NCBI RefSeq assembly: GCF_040500525.1
Contig: NZ_CP159405.1
Coordinates: 248,001-312,000 of the forward strand
DNA length: 64,000 nt
Source: Azospirillum formosense
GTDB taxonomy: Bacteria; Pseudomonadota; Alphaproteobacteria; Azospirillales; Azospirillaceae
Direction of reading: 5' to 3'
This document shows positions 18,439 through 29,139 of this stretch, piece after piece. The first letter of the stretch is position 1. Each line of letters begins with the position of its first letter. The notes beneath the pieces were generated by a model that was not told the DNA's origin, searched no databases, and worked only from the letters and a program-made list of their open reading frames with translations. The position numbers and the translations under genes were made by a program.

Positions 18439-19748
18439 TGTGCGTGTCGGGACCACGCGACCGGCGGGTCCAGCACCGCGTCGGCTTTGCGGCGCGGCGC
18501 GACATCCGTGATGACGAAGCGGCTGCGGGGCATCGCGGGCATGCGCGACAGGTCGAGAGCCAGATCCTGGGCCGGCACGCCGTAGCGCATCTCGCGGGTC
18601 AGCAGGCGCACCGTCGTCTTCACGACCTCGATGGTGATCCACTCCCCGGCGCAGCGGTGGCCGCGCAGGTGGCCGCCGCCGCCTTGCGGGATGAGGGTGA
18701 AGGCGCCGGGCTCCCGCCCGCGGAAGCGCTCGGGATGGAACCGCTCGGGATCGCTCCAGATCCGCGGGTCGTGGCAGGTGCCGTACAAATCCAGAAGCAC
18801 CCAGGTCCCTTCCGCGAAGCGGTGGCCGCGCCAGTCGAAGGGCGTGCGCACGCGCCCGGCGACCAGCGGGAAGAAGGGGTAGAAGCGCCGGACCTCCTGG
18901 ACGAAACGCTCCAACTCCTCCGGGCTGGCGTCCTGGAGCGCTGTCCGCTGTTCAGGGTGCTCGTGCAGGGCCAGGGCGGCGAAGACCACATAGTGGGCGA
19001 TGGCCACCACCGGGCGGAGGATGTTGATCAGCTCGACCGCCGCCGTCGTCGTGTCCAGAAGATTCCCGTCCGGACCGCGGTGGGTCGCGATGACGTGCAG
19101 GGCACGGCTTTGCGCGTCGCCCTCCGTCAGCGCCAGCCGTCCGGCGCGGACGTCCTCGATCAGGCCGCGCGCCCAGCGTTCGGTGCGGGTGCGCAGCAGC
19201 AGGCCGCGCCAGTTGCGCGGGCCGACCGCGCCGGCCCCGTCGATCATCGCCGCGAACTCCGCGGTGCGGGGGCCGGCCTCCCCCTCCGTCAGGGGCACCC
19301 CGGCCCAGCGGCAGACGGCCCGGCAGAGGATCGCCCGCACGGCGTCGAGAAGGACGGCCCGCCCCGCCGTCTCCCATCCCGGCAGGGCGGCGCGCCATTC
19401 CGTGGCGACCTCCCCGCACAGGCGGCGTATGGCCTCCGGCTCCATCAGCGCCATCAGCATCCGCTTGCGCCAGCGGTGCGCCTCGCCGTCCAGCGTCTGG
19501 GCGGCTCCGCGGTCCTGCAGAAGCATCAGGGTGGTGATGGGCATGGCGCCCTTCCGGGTAAAGCGGTCCGGCTCGTAGAACATGCGGGCCGCGTCCTCCC
19601 CCATCACGCAGACGGCCTTGCGGAGCATGAGGCGCGTTTCGAAGACGTCGGAGCCGTGGCGCTCGCAGCGGTTCATCACGAAGCGGTAGCCTTCCGACAG
19701 CAGGGCCAGCGTGCTGTCCGGGCTGGTGTCGCGCGGAAACGGATGCAT
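18435..19748 (-). CDS. cytochrome P450 of the CYP152 peroxygenase type
   Basis: A 437-aa P450. The I helix reads NILRPVVAIAHYV: Arg245-Pro246 replace the usual acid-alcohol pair, which is the hallmark of CYP152 fatty-acid peroxygenases that use H2O2 and the substrate carboxylate. The K-helix motif EVRR (285-288), RFHPERF (336-342) and the heme loop GGGGHLRGHRCAGEWIT with Cys366 agree. Family members alpha- or beta-hydroxylate or decarboxylate fatty acids without a reductase. The ATG at 19748 has a perfect AAGGAGG site. Upstream lie a terminator-ended short transcript unit and the shared AT-rich promoter. Confidence 0.9.
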   Translation of the reverse strand: MHPFPRDTSPDSTLALLSEGYRFVMNRCERHGSDVFETRLMLRKAVCVMGEDAARMFYEPDRFTRKGAMPITTLMLLQDRGAAQTLDGEAHRWRKRMLMALMEPEAIRRLCGEVATEWRAALPGWETAGRAVLLDAVRAILCRAVCRWAGVPLTEGEAGPRTAEFAAMIDGAGAVGPRNWRGLLLRTRTERWARGLIEDVRAGRLALTEGDAQSRALHVIATHRGPDGNLLDTTTAAVELINILRPVVAIAHYVVFAALALHEHPEQRTALQDASPEELERFVQEVRRFYPFFPLVAGRVRTPFDWRGHRFAEGTWVLLDLYGTCHDPRIWSDPERFHPERFRGREPGAFTLIPQGGGGHLRGHRCAGEWITIEVVKTTVRLLTREMRYGVPAQDLALDLSRMPAMPRSRFVITDVAPRRKADAVLDPPVAWSRHAH

Positions 19749-19803
19749 GGGAACCTCCTTTCCCTCACCGGGACAACAGGCTCCACAGCCAAAGCGTGCG
19801 CAG

Positions 19804-19837
19804 AAAAAAGGCCACCGGGGTGGTCCCCGATGGCCTT
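19804..19837 (-). terminator. intrinsic terminator between ppc and the P450 gene
   Basis: On the minus strand AAGGCCATCGGGG pairs with CCCCGGTGGCCTT and is followed by a T-run. One position is a U-G wobble on this strand but an A-C mismatch on the plus strand, which fixes the direction. It ends the candidate small RNA and could also end ppc read-through. Confidence 0.8.
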
Positions 19838-19906
19838 CGAGTCTAGGGAGGAAACGTCCAGGGCATCGCCCGGCCGCCGCAGCGGCGGCCGGCAACGCTT
19901 GAACAC
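19804..19906 (-). ncRNA. candidate small RNA 1 (or riboregulatory leader of the P450 gene)
   Basis: Predicted from a promoter at 19941-19913 and an intrinsic terminator at 19837-19804, giving an RNA of about 100 nt. It would fold a GC-rich 5' hairpin (stem CCGGCCGCCGC/GCGGCGGCCGG at 19870-19892). A single-stranded stretch GACGUUUCCUCCCUAG follows at about 19856-19841, then the terminator hairpin. CCUCC is complementary to ribosome-binding sites, including that of the P450 gene downstream. It shares GACGUUUC(C)UCC, promoter type and layout with the candidate at 40376-40498. It may act in trans, or as an attenuated leader for the P450 gene. No expression evidence is available from the sequence. 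Confidence 0.4.
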
Positions 19907-19912
19907 CAGAGA

Positions 19913-19941
19913 AGCATACTAATATATTAATATGAAAGCAA
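19913..19941 (-). promoter_or_regulatory. shared AT-rich promoter/operator, site a
   Basis: On the minus strand TTGCTT (19941-19936), 17 bases, then TATGCT (19918-19913). The spacer holds the palindrome TATATTAATATG (19923-19934 on plus), part of a 20-base near-palindrome beginning CATACTAATA. It lies in the 304-base gap between ppc and the P450 gene, which otherwise holds only hairpins and the terminator. The predicted start is near 19906. It is one of eight related sites in the window. Confidence 0.55.
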
Positions 19942-20052
19942 GCGGGAAATCGGGGGTGGCAACCCGTTTTCGGGGCCGCTCCACGGTTTCGCCGCCCCCG
20001 CGTCCGGCCCGCCGAGGCGACGGGACGGATGCGGGGGCACGGCCACCCGGGT

Positions 20053-22860
<2,808 letters not shown>

Positions 22861-23113
22861 CGTGGGTCGCTCCGGCTGTGCGAAGGTGGAACCGTCGAAA
22901 GGATCGGCGTGCAACTGTAAAGCAGTTTGCTGCACCCGCTAAAGCCCTTTTTCCCTTGTGGGAGAATGGCTTCGGCACGGTTGCGGACCCCGCCGCCCGG
23001 GTGGCGCCGGTTGCGCTGCGGTGTCCGCACAGATCTATCACTTGGCGGAAGGGCCCGCCACGGCGGCGCGCGATCCTTCCGCCATGCGGTGACGGCTGCT
23101 GTTCAGCTCAAGA

Positions 23114-23143
23114 GTTATACTAGTATATCAAATCCGCTGGCAA
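23114..23143 (-). promoter_or_regulatory. shared AT-rich promoter/operator, site b (upstream of ppc)
   Basis: On the minus strand TTGCCA (23143-23138), 18 bases, then TATAAC (23119-23114). The palindrome TATACTAGTATA at 23116-23127 is perfect and is followed by TCA on the plus strand. A small hairpin (TCCGCTGG/CCGGCGGA, 23133-23153) overlaps the -35 and may end the lactonase message. The next gene in this direction is ppc, about 245 bases on. I see no terminator in between, so ppc is the likely target. Confidence 0.5.
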
Positions 23144-23170
23144 GACCGGCGGACGGGACCCATGCCCTGG

Positions 23171-24043
23171 TCAGGGCGCGCCGAATTGACCCGGCGGCAG
23201 GCCGACGACGCCGGGCGTGCAGGCGAACAGCCCGCCGGCCAGCGGCTCCCCGTCCGGCGCGTCCTGGGCGGCGGTGGTGATGAAGAGCTGGTCCAGCCCC
23301 GGCCCGCCGAAGGCGCAGGAGGTGACGTTGGACACCGGCAGCCGCACCACCCGGTCCAGCGTCCCGTCCGGCCGGAAGCGGCTGACCCGCCCGCCGCTCC
23401 AGTGGGCGACCCAGAGATGGCCCTCGGCGTCGCAGGTCATGCCGTCGGGATAGCCGTCCTCCTCGCCGAAGCGGATGTGGACGCGCTTGCCGGACAGGGC
23501 GCCGTCCGCGGCCAGGGCGAAGGCGTAGATGGTCCGGGACGGGCTGTCGGTGTGGTAGAGCGTCCGCCCGTCCGGGGACAAGGCGGGGCCGTTGCTGACC
23601 GTGTAGCCCGTGTCCACCCGTTCCACGGAGCCGTCCGGCCCGACGCGGTGGAGGGCGCCGGAGGCCTCCCGCTCCGCGTCGTCCATGCTGCCCACCCACA
23701 GGCGGCCCGCCGCGTCGGCCATGGCGTCGTTCAGCCGGTTGCCGGGACGGTCCTCCTCCAGCCGCAGCAGTTCGGCCCCCACCGAGAGCCGGTCGCCGTC
23801 GAGCGTCAGGCCGACCAGCCGGCGCGAGCGCAGCCCGGCGATGAAGCCGGCGCCGCCCGCCCGCTCGACCAGCCAGCAGGCGGCCTCCTCCAGCGGCCAG
23901 GCGCGGCCCCGGCCATCGGCGGGGGTGTAGCGCAGCAGGCGCGACCCCCGGATGTCCACGGCGAACAGGGCGTTGCGCGCCGGCGACCAGACCGGCCCCT
24001 CGCCAAGCTGCGCGTCCGTCTTCCAGACACAGTGAGCGTCCAT
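23171..24043 (-). CDS. SMP-30/gluconolactonase-family sugar lactonase
   Basis: A 290-aa six-bladed beta-propeller lactonase. Metal-binding and active-site features of the family are visible: LGEGPVWSP with Glu18, NRLNDAMADAAGRLWVGSMD, SNGPALSPDGRTLYHTDS with Asn, and PDGMTCDAEGHLWVAHW with Asp. Such enzymes hydrolyse aldonolactones, for instance L-arabino- or D-galactono-lactone. It is a close paralogue of the gene at 62109. The ATG at 24043 has AAGGAGA eight bases upstream; the open frame to 24301 crosses the fba promoter region and is not used. It is divergent from the aldolase gene. Confidence 0.92.
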   Translation of the reverse strand: MDAHCVWKTDAQLGEGPVWSPARNALFAVDIRGSRLLRYTPADGRGRAWPLEEAACWLVERAGGAGFIAGLRSRRLVGLTLDGDRLSVGAELLRLEEDRPGNRLNDAMADAAGRLWVGSMDDAEREASGALHRVGPDGSVERVDTGYTVSNGPALSPDGRTLYHTDSPSRTIYAFALAADGALSGKRVHIRFGEEDGYPDGMTCDAEGHLWVAHWSGGRVSRFRPDGTLDRVVRLPVSNVTSCAFGGPGLDQLFITTAAQDAPDGEPLAGGLFACTPGVVGLPPGQFGAP

Positions 24044-24299
24044 GGTCCCGGTCTCCTTCTTCAGATCTCGTTCTTCAGATCTCGACGGCGATGGCGCCTG
24101 GCGGCTGTCGCGGGTCCTTTCGTCACAGGCCCGGAGTGGCTTTCGCGGCAAGTCTTTTGCAGCGTTCCGGCGCGGGAAGTGGCAAAAAGAGCGCGTGGCG
24201 TTCGCCGGTCCCATGCCCATATGGGGCTTGGCCGAACGATCGAACCGACGTTTGAACCAACGTCTCAAGGCAGTATTTTTCCGAGGGAGGAATTCACCC

Positions 24300-25379
24300 A
24301 TGTCTGCCCCGACCCGACTGAAGCCCGGCGTCGTGACCGGAGAGGACTACCGCGCGCTGATCGCCGCCTGCCAGGACGGCGGTTACGCTCTGCCGGCGGT
24401 CAACGTGGTCGGCACCAACGGGATCAACGCCGTCCTCGAGGCGGCGGCGAAGAACCGCTCCGACGTGATCGTGCAGCTGTCCAACGGCGGCGCCCGCTTC
24501 TACGCCGGCGAGGGCATGAAGGACGCGCTCCAGGCGCGCATCCTCGGCGCCGTGTCGGCGGCCCAGCACGTCCATCTTCTGGCCGAGCAGTACGGCGTCT
24601 GCGTCGTCCTGCACACGGACCACGCGAACAAGGGTCTGATTCCCTGGGTCGAGGGCATGATCGGCCATGGCGAGGAGCATTTCCGCCGCACCGGCCGGCC
24701 GCTGTTCAGCTCGCACATGCTCGACCTGTCTGAGGAGTCGCTGGACTTGAACCTGTCGGAATGCGCCCGCATCCTCAAGCGCCTCGCCCCGCTGGGCATG
24801 AGCCTGGAGATCGAGTTGGGCGTGACCGGCGGCGAGGAGGACGGCATCGGGTCGGAGGATCTGGACGCCGCCAACAACGCCCACCTCTACACCCAGCCGG
24901 AGGACGTGCTGCGCGCCTACGAGGAGCTGTCGCCCATCGGCCATTTCTCGGTCGCGGCCTCCTTCGGCAACGTGCACGGCGTCTACGCCCCGGGCAACGT
25001 CAAGCTGCGCCCGGAAATCCTCGGCGCCTCGCAGGCCCTGGTGTCGGAGCGTCACGGCGGCGGTGCCAAGCCGCTGGCCCTGGTGTTCCACGGCGGTTCG
25101 GGGTCGGAGAAGGAGAAGATCGCCCAGGCGGTCGGCTTCGGCGTGTTCAAGATGAACATCGACACCGACACCCAGTTCGCCTTCGCCGAGTCCATCGGCG
25201 GCTTCGTGCTGGAGAATCAGGCGGCCTTCCGCCATCAGATCGACCCGCAGTCGGGCAAGCCGCTGAAGAAGCTGTACGACCCGCGCAAGTGGCTGCGCCT
25301 GGGCGAGCAGGGCATGGTCCGCCGCCTCGACGAGGCCTTCGCCGATCTGGGCGCCGCCGGCAAGTCGCTGGCCGGCTGA
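24300..25379 (+). CDS. fba: class II fructose-bisphosphate aldolase
   Basis: A 359-aa zinc-dependent aldolase cleaving fructose 1,6-bisphosphate to dihydroxyacetone phosphate and glyceraldehyde 3-phosphate, reversibly, in glycolysis and gluconeogenesis. It resembles the E. coli FbaA (type A) in length. Conserved parts are VVLHTDHANKG with catalytic Asp and Zn His, EIELGVTGGEEDG, NVHGVYAPGNVKL and VFHGGSGS. The start at 24300 has GGGAGG nine bases upstream. The intergenic region of about 255 bases shared with the divergent lactonase gene contains no further ORF. Confidence 0.96.
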   Translation: MSAPTRLKPGVVTGEDYRALIAACQDGGYALPAVNVVGTNGINAVLEAAAKNRSDVIVQLSNGGARFYAGEGMKDALQARILGAVSAAQHVHLLAEQYGVCVVLHTDHANKGLIPWVEGMIGHGEEHFRRTGRPLFSSHMLDLSEESLDLNLSECARILKRLAPLGMSLEIELGVTGGEEDGIGSEDLDAANNAHLYTQPEDVLRAYEELSPIGHFSVAASFGNVHGVYAPGNVKLRPEILGASQALVSERHGGGAKPLALVFHGGSGSEKEKIAQAVGFGVFKMNIDTDTQFAFAESIGGFVLENQAAFRHQIDPQSGKPLKKLYDPRKWLRLGEQGMVRRLDEAFADLGAAGKSLAG

Positions 25380-25423
25380 TCCGTCGGGGATCGGGGGTGG
25401 GGGGCCGGCATGGCCGCTCACCC

Positions 25424-26272
25424 CTACACCGACGGCGGCACCGCGATCACCGGTTCCGGCGGCGTTGCAACCATCGCCGGAGCCGGGGCCGGGGTCGAGG
25501 TCAGGACCGGCGCCGGAGGCGCTGCGAAATCCACGGCCAGCTGCTCCACCGTCATCGATCCGGCGCCCGCCGCCACCTCCGCGCCGAACTGGAAACCCAG
25601 AATCCAGTCCGTCTCGTTGACGATGCCGCGTCCCTGAAGCTCGTCCAGCAGCCCGTCCAGGTCCAGCGTCCCGGCCAGCCGGTCGTCGCCGTATTGCAGG
25701 ACCGTGTATTCCCAGTCGATCGGGTTGCCGTCCACCCCGCCGCTGAACACCGGCTTGTTCCACAGCGTGGCCTTCCCCTGCGCGTCGCCCAGCGTCGCGA
25801 CCGGCTCACCGGCGGGGGTGAAGTAACCGCTGTGCAGCCACACCATGACCTCGTCGGTCACCCCTTCGATCCCCTTCTTCGGGTCGTCGCCGATCCACAG
25901 GCTGACGGCGACGTTGTAGAGGTCCGGCGCACCGGTCAGTCCGACCTTGTAAGTCACGTCGAAGTTCGGCAGGTCGGCGATCCGCGCCGGCAGGACCTTG
26001 CTGGTGGATGGCGCGTCGTTCCACGGGTTGACCCCGTGCGTCAGCTCGGGGTAGGCCCGCACCGGGTAATTCTCGTAGGTCAGGGCCCGCCGGCTGTCGT
26101 AGGGCCAGTTCCAGCTGATCACCGTCCCGTTGGGAAAGGTCGCCTCGTCGATGGCGATGGACTGGGTGAAGTCCTTGCCGTTGCGGTAGCCGCCCGGATT
26201 CCAGACGTTGCTGCTGGCTGCCCAGCCGCCCACCTCCAGGCGGTCGGCGCTTCCCGTCAGCTTGGTGGTCAT
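25424..26272 (-). CDS. GH12-like glycoside hydrolase without signal peptide
   Basis: A 282-aa protein whose core resembles family 12 glycoside hydrolases (endoglucanase/xyloglucanase, beta-jelly roll). It has VRAYPELTHGVNPW (71-84), FDVTYKVGLTGAPDLYNVAVSLWI, DEVMVWLHSG with Glu141 as probable nucleophile, and GFQFGAEVAAGAGSMTVEQLAVDF with Glu232 as probable acid/base. No secretion signal is visible, and a Pro/Ala/Val tail of about 30 residues ends the protein. Export may use another route, or the protein may act on internal glucan. It lies next to a glycosyltransferase in the same direction, 77 bases downstream. The assignment is by motif only. Confidence 0.65.
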   Translation of the reverse strand: MTTKLTGSADRLEVGGWAASSNVWNPGGYRNGKDFTQSIAIDEATFPNGTVISWNWPYDSRRALTYENYPVRAYPELTHGVNPWNDAPSTSKVLPARIADLPNFDVTYKVGLTGAPDLYNVAVSLWIGDDPKKGIEGVTDEVMVWLHSGYFTPAGEPVATLGDAQGKATLWNKPVFSGGVDGNPIDWEYTVLQYGDDRLAGTLDLDGLLDELQGRGIVNETDWILGFQFGAEVAAGAGSMTVEQLAVDFAAPPAPVLTSTPAPAPAMVATPPEPVIAVPPSV

Positions 26273-26349
26273 GATGGGTCCCCGCTCCGTGGTTTCCGGT
26301 CCGGCGTCGGGGCTTCAACAAGGGCGGAGGGCGATGATCGCGGCAGCGC

Positions 26350-27204
26350 TCACCGCCCCACGGACAGCTGGCGGTCGATGTCACGGGCGAGGCGATCCAT
26401 CGGGCTCTCCGGCTCGATGACGTCGTGCCACTTGTTGTGCCAGTGGAAGCAGAAGGCGCCGGGGAAGAAGCTGTCGAGATCGAAGGCGACCGGCGACGCC
26501 CTCAGGAAATCCCTGAAGTGCAGCACGGGATTGTCGATCCATCCGGCGTCGAACCAGGGGCACGGCAGCACCAGAATGTCCATCGGCGTGTCGTACACCA
26601 GACCGGCCTGTTGGAAACCCCAGCCGCGCCCCCGTTTCCGGATGAACTCGATGTTGCCCCTCATCGCCTCCGACCGGGGCGTGGGGGAGATGTAGAGCGC
26701 GCCGTTGGGATAGCTCTGCTGTTCCCAGCGGTAGGCCAGGATCTTGCCGGGAAACTGGTTCAGGAGTGGCGTGACGCTCCTCAGGAACAGGCAGTCGAGG
26801 TCGAACCACACACCGCCGTATTTGTAGAGCAGGATGTAGCGGACGATGTCGGAGTAGAAGGACGCGTCGAGCGACCGCCCGAAATCATTCCCCTCGAGAA
26901 AGGTCCCGCGGCATTCGTCGCGCTCGGAAAAGGCGCGGATCTCGGCGTATTGTCCGATGTCGTCCCGATGCGCGTTCTCGACGCCGTTCCGCGTCCACAG
27001 GATGATTTTGTTCGCGCGGCCACGGACATTGAACAGGTAGCAGCTTTTGATCGAGATGAGGTGCTTCTCGTTCAGCGCGCCGTCCCAGTAGGCGTGGAAG
27101 GTGAGCGGCTCCGCCGGAGGCGTCTCGTCCTTGATGAGCTTGGCGACTTCGAGCGCCAGAAGTTCGTGGGCGAAATCCTCCGGCGCGAATTTCAGCACTT
27201 CCAT
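26350..27204 (-). CDS. glycosyltransferase with DXD motif (Gly_transf_sug-like)
   Basis: A 284-aa cytoplasmic glycosyltransferase. The region KYGGVWFDLDCLFLRS (128-143) carries the DXD metal/nucleotide-sugar motif at 135-137, preceded by DIVRYILLYKYGG, which is typical of the capsular/Och1/GT32-like family. FHWHNKWHD near the C-terminus matches the family's late His motif. The sugar and acceptor are unknown. The ATG at 27204 has AAGGGG six bases upstream; a GTG at 27219 lacks one. It probably forms a small unit with the downstream GH12-like gene. Confidence 0.78.
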   Translation of the reverse strand: MEVLKFAPEDFAHELLALEVAKLIKDETPPAEPLTFHAYWDGALNEKHLISIKSCYLFNVRGRANKIILWTRNGVENAHRDDIGQYAEIRAFSERDECRGTFLEGNDFGRSLDASFYSDIVRYILLYKYGGVWFDLDCLFLRSVTPLLNQFPGKILAYRWEQQSYPNGALYISPTPRSEAMRGNIEFIRKRGRGWGFQQAGLVYDTPMDILVLPCPWFDAGWIDNPVLHFRDFLRASPVAFDLDSFFPGAFCFHWHNKWHDVIEPESPMDRLARDIDRQLSVGR

Positions 27205-27275
27205 CCATGGCCCCTTCACGACGCCGGTCTTGGGACATTCTTCCGTCGCGTGCGGTTATGCAACAGGTCCGGCGC

Positions 27276-27329
27276 GGCCGGCAACCTCCTCCCGGACGGC
27301 GGCGGGCGTCCGGGAGGAGGTTGCCGGCC
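27276..27329. repeat. 23-bp perfect inverted repeat
   Basis: The arms at 27276-27298 and 27307-27329 (GGCCGGCAACCTCCTCCCGG and on, with its exact complement) are separated by an 8-base loop, GCGGCGGG. No T-run follows on either strand, so it is not a standard intrinsic terminator. It separates the ccoG-small ORF unit from the glycosyltransferase gene and would form a very stable RNA hairpin. Confidence 0.75.
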
Positions 27330-27345
27330 TCTCCTGCGCAGGCCG

Positions 27346-27450
27346 TCACTTGCCCTTGCGGGTCAGCAGGAAGGCGAAGACGCCGATGGTCACGACGAAC
27401 ACGCTGACGGCGCCGACCAGGGCGATGTAGGTGGTGGTGTCGAAATGCAT
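27346..27450 (-). CDS. 34-aa single-span membrane protein downstream of ccoG copy 2
   Basis: A tiny ORF encoding MHFDTTTYIALVGAVSVFVV and on, ending LLTRKGK: one membrane helix with a short negative N-terminus and a basic C-terminus. The ribosome site AAGGAG lies eight bases before the ATG. It starts 34 bases after the ccoG stop in the same direction. Small hydrophobic proteins often accompany terminal oxidases and their assembly genes, but I do not recognise this one. It is easily missed by gene finders because of its size. Confidence 0.65.
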   Translation of the reverse strand: MHFDTTTYIALVGAVSVFVVTIGVFAFLLTRKGK

Positions 27451-27484
27451 GGCGCGATCTCCTTGGTGGCCGGGAATGACGGGA

Positions 27485-28966
27485 TCAGGGACCGAGGAAG
27501 ACGGTCTCGTGCTGGACGGTCAGCCCGTCCGGCTGGCGGGTGACGACGAAGGCCGTGGGGGTCGATGGCTGGCGCAGCGCCTCCTTCGGCACGCGGACCA
27601 GCACGCGGTGGGTCGCCACGCTGTCGGGATCGGCCTGGATCAGGACGGAGCCGTCCGCCGCCGCGTCTTCGCCGCCGGCCACCGACAGGGCGGCGCCGGG
27701 AAGCCCGCTGACGGACAGGCGGTAGCTCTGGGCCGCACGCGTCATGTTCAGGACCTTGACCGTGTAGGCGTTCTGGATCTCGCCGTTGGACAGGGTGACG
27801 AACAGCGGCGCGCGGTCGCGCAGGATGTTCACGTCCACCTTCGGCTTCAGCACCAGCCCGGCGGCCATCATCCCGCCGACGACGACCAGCAGCAGCGTGT
27901 AGATGATGGTGCGCGGGCGGACCGGCTTGAACGCCGGCTTGGCGCCGTTGGCCCGCGCGATCTGGGCGTTCAGGGAATCGAAGCGGACCAGATCGCCGGG
28001 CCGCCCGATCCTCGCCATCACGTCGTTGCAGGCGTCCACGCACAGGCCGCAGCCGATGCAGGCGAGCTGGGGGCCGTTGCGGATGTCCACCCCGGTCGGG
28101 CAGACATGGACGCAGGCCCCGCAGTCGATGCAGTCGCCCAGCCCCTTCGCCTTGCGCTCCTCCCAGCTTTGCGAGCGCTTCAGATGGCCGCGGCCCTCGC
28201 CCCGCCAGTCCTCATAGGTGACGGTCAGGCTCTCCTCGTCCTGCATCGCCGCCTGGAAGCGCGGCCAGGGGCACATGTAGATGCACACCTGCTCGCGCGC
28301 GTGGCCGGCCAGCAGATAGGTGGTCGCGGTGAACAGCCCGACGAACAGCAGCACGGTCGAGGACGCCTCGAACCGCAGCATCTCCAGCGCCAGGGTCGGG
28401 GCGTCGTTGAAATAGAAGACCCAGGCCCCGCCGGTCAGCAGCGCGATGAGCAGCCACGCGGCGTGCTTGGCCGCCTTCTTGCCCAGCTTGGCCGGCGACC
28501 AGGGGGCGTGGTCGAGGCGGATGCGGTCGCCGCGGTCGCCCTCGATCCGGCGCTCCACCCACAGGAACAGGTCGCTCCACACCGTCTGCGGGCAGGCGTA
28601 GCCGCACCAGACGCGCCCGGCGAGCGCGGTCGCCAGGAACAGGCCGATGGCCCCCAGGATCAGCGCGCCGGTCAGGTAATAGACCTGCTGCGGCCACAGC
28701 TCGATGAAGAAGACGTACAGGCGGCGGCCCGGCATATCCACCAGCACCGCTTGGTCCGGCGCGTTGGGGCCGCGGTCCCAGCGGATCCAGGGGGTGATGT
28801 AATAGAGGCTCAGCAGACAGATCAGCGTCAGCCATTTCAGCCGGCGGAAGGCGCCGGCGACCGACTTCGGATAGATCTTGTTGTGCCTGGCGTAAAGGCT
28901 GCTCTTGCGCGCGGGTTCCGCGGGGCGGGTGGCGGTTTGCGGCTCGGTGGTGGAAACGCTCATCAT
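27485..28966 (-). CDS. ccoG: cytochrome cbb3 oxidase assembly protein CcoG (copy 2)
   Basis: A 493-aa paralogue of the protein at 15237-16733 with the same order: N-terminal tail, membrane helices, CGYACPQTVWSDLF, QVCIYMCPWPRFQAA, two ferredoxin motifs (CIDCGACVHVCP, CIGCGLCVDAC) and a C-terminal Ig-like domain. The tandem methionines at 28966/28963 are the probable start, since homology begins soon after; the open frame to 29167 is low-complexity. A perfect 6-bp inverted repeat (29061-29076) lies about 95 bases upstream, but no FNR-type box. Two CcoG copies suggest two oxidase systems or growth conditions. Confidence 0.93.
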   Translation of the reverse strand: MMSVSTTEPQTATRPAEPARKSSLYARHNKIYPKSVAGAFRRLKWLTLICLLSLYYITPWIRWDRGPNAPDQAVLVDMPGRRLYVFFIELWPQQVYYLTGALILGAIGLFLATALAGRVWCGYACPQTVWSDLFLWVERRIEGDRGDRIRLDHAPWSPAKLGKKAAKHAAWLLIALLTGGAWVFYFNDAPTLALEMLRFEASSTVLLFVGLFTATTYLLAGHAREQVCIYMCPWPRFQAAMQDEESLTVTYEDWRGEGRGHLKRSQSWEERKAKGLGDCIDCGACVHVCPTGVDIRNGPQLACIGCGLCVDACNDVMARIGRPGDLVRFDSLNAQIARANGAKPAFKPVRPRTIIYTLLLVVVGGMMAAGLVLKPKVDVNILRDRAPLFVTLSNGEIQNAYTVKVLNMTRAAQSYRLSVSGLPGAALSVAGGEDAAADGSVLIQADPDSVATHRVLVRVPKEALRQPSTPTAFVVTRQPDGLTVQHETVFLGP

Positions 28967-29060
28967 GCTCGTCCGTGGTTCGGCCCGCGGACATGGGTGC
29001 GGAGGGGGCAGAGCAGGGGCGGGCCGTCCCCCCAGGCTAGGGAGAGGGCGCGGCGCCGCC

Positions 29061-29076
29061 TTTGCGAATCCGCAAA
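29061..29076. promoter_or_regulatory. inverted repeat TTTGCG-N4-CGCAAA upstream of ccoG copy 2
   Basis: TTTGCGAATCCGCAAA is a perfect 6-bp inverted repeat with a 4-base spacer, about 95 bases before ccoG copy 2. It could be a regulator site. It does not match the FNR consensus seen before copy 1. Confidence 0.3.
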
Positions 29077-29139
29077 CGGATGGGGGTGGGGCGTCGATTT
29101 TCGCCGGAGGATGCGGTGGAGTGCGGGGCCTTTCCCGGC

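Noticed and set aside
23057..23101. 15-codon leader ORF in the ppc leader
   Set aside because: An ATG-to-TGA frame exists but has no ribosome site and overlaps a strong hairpin.
27276..27329. Foldback as transposon end
   Set aside because: No transposase, no target duplication and no second end visible.
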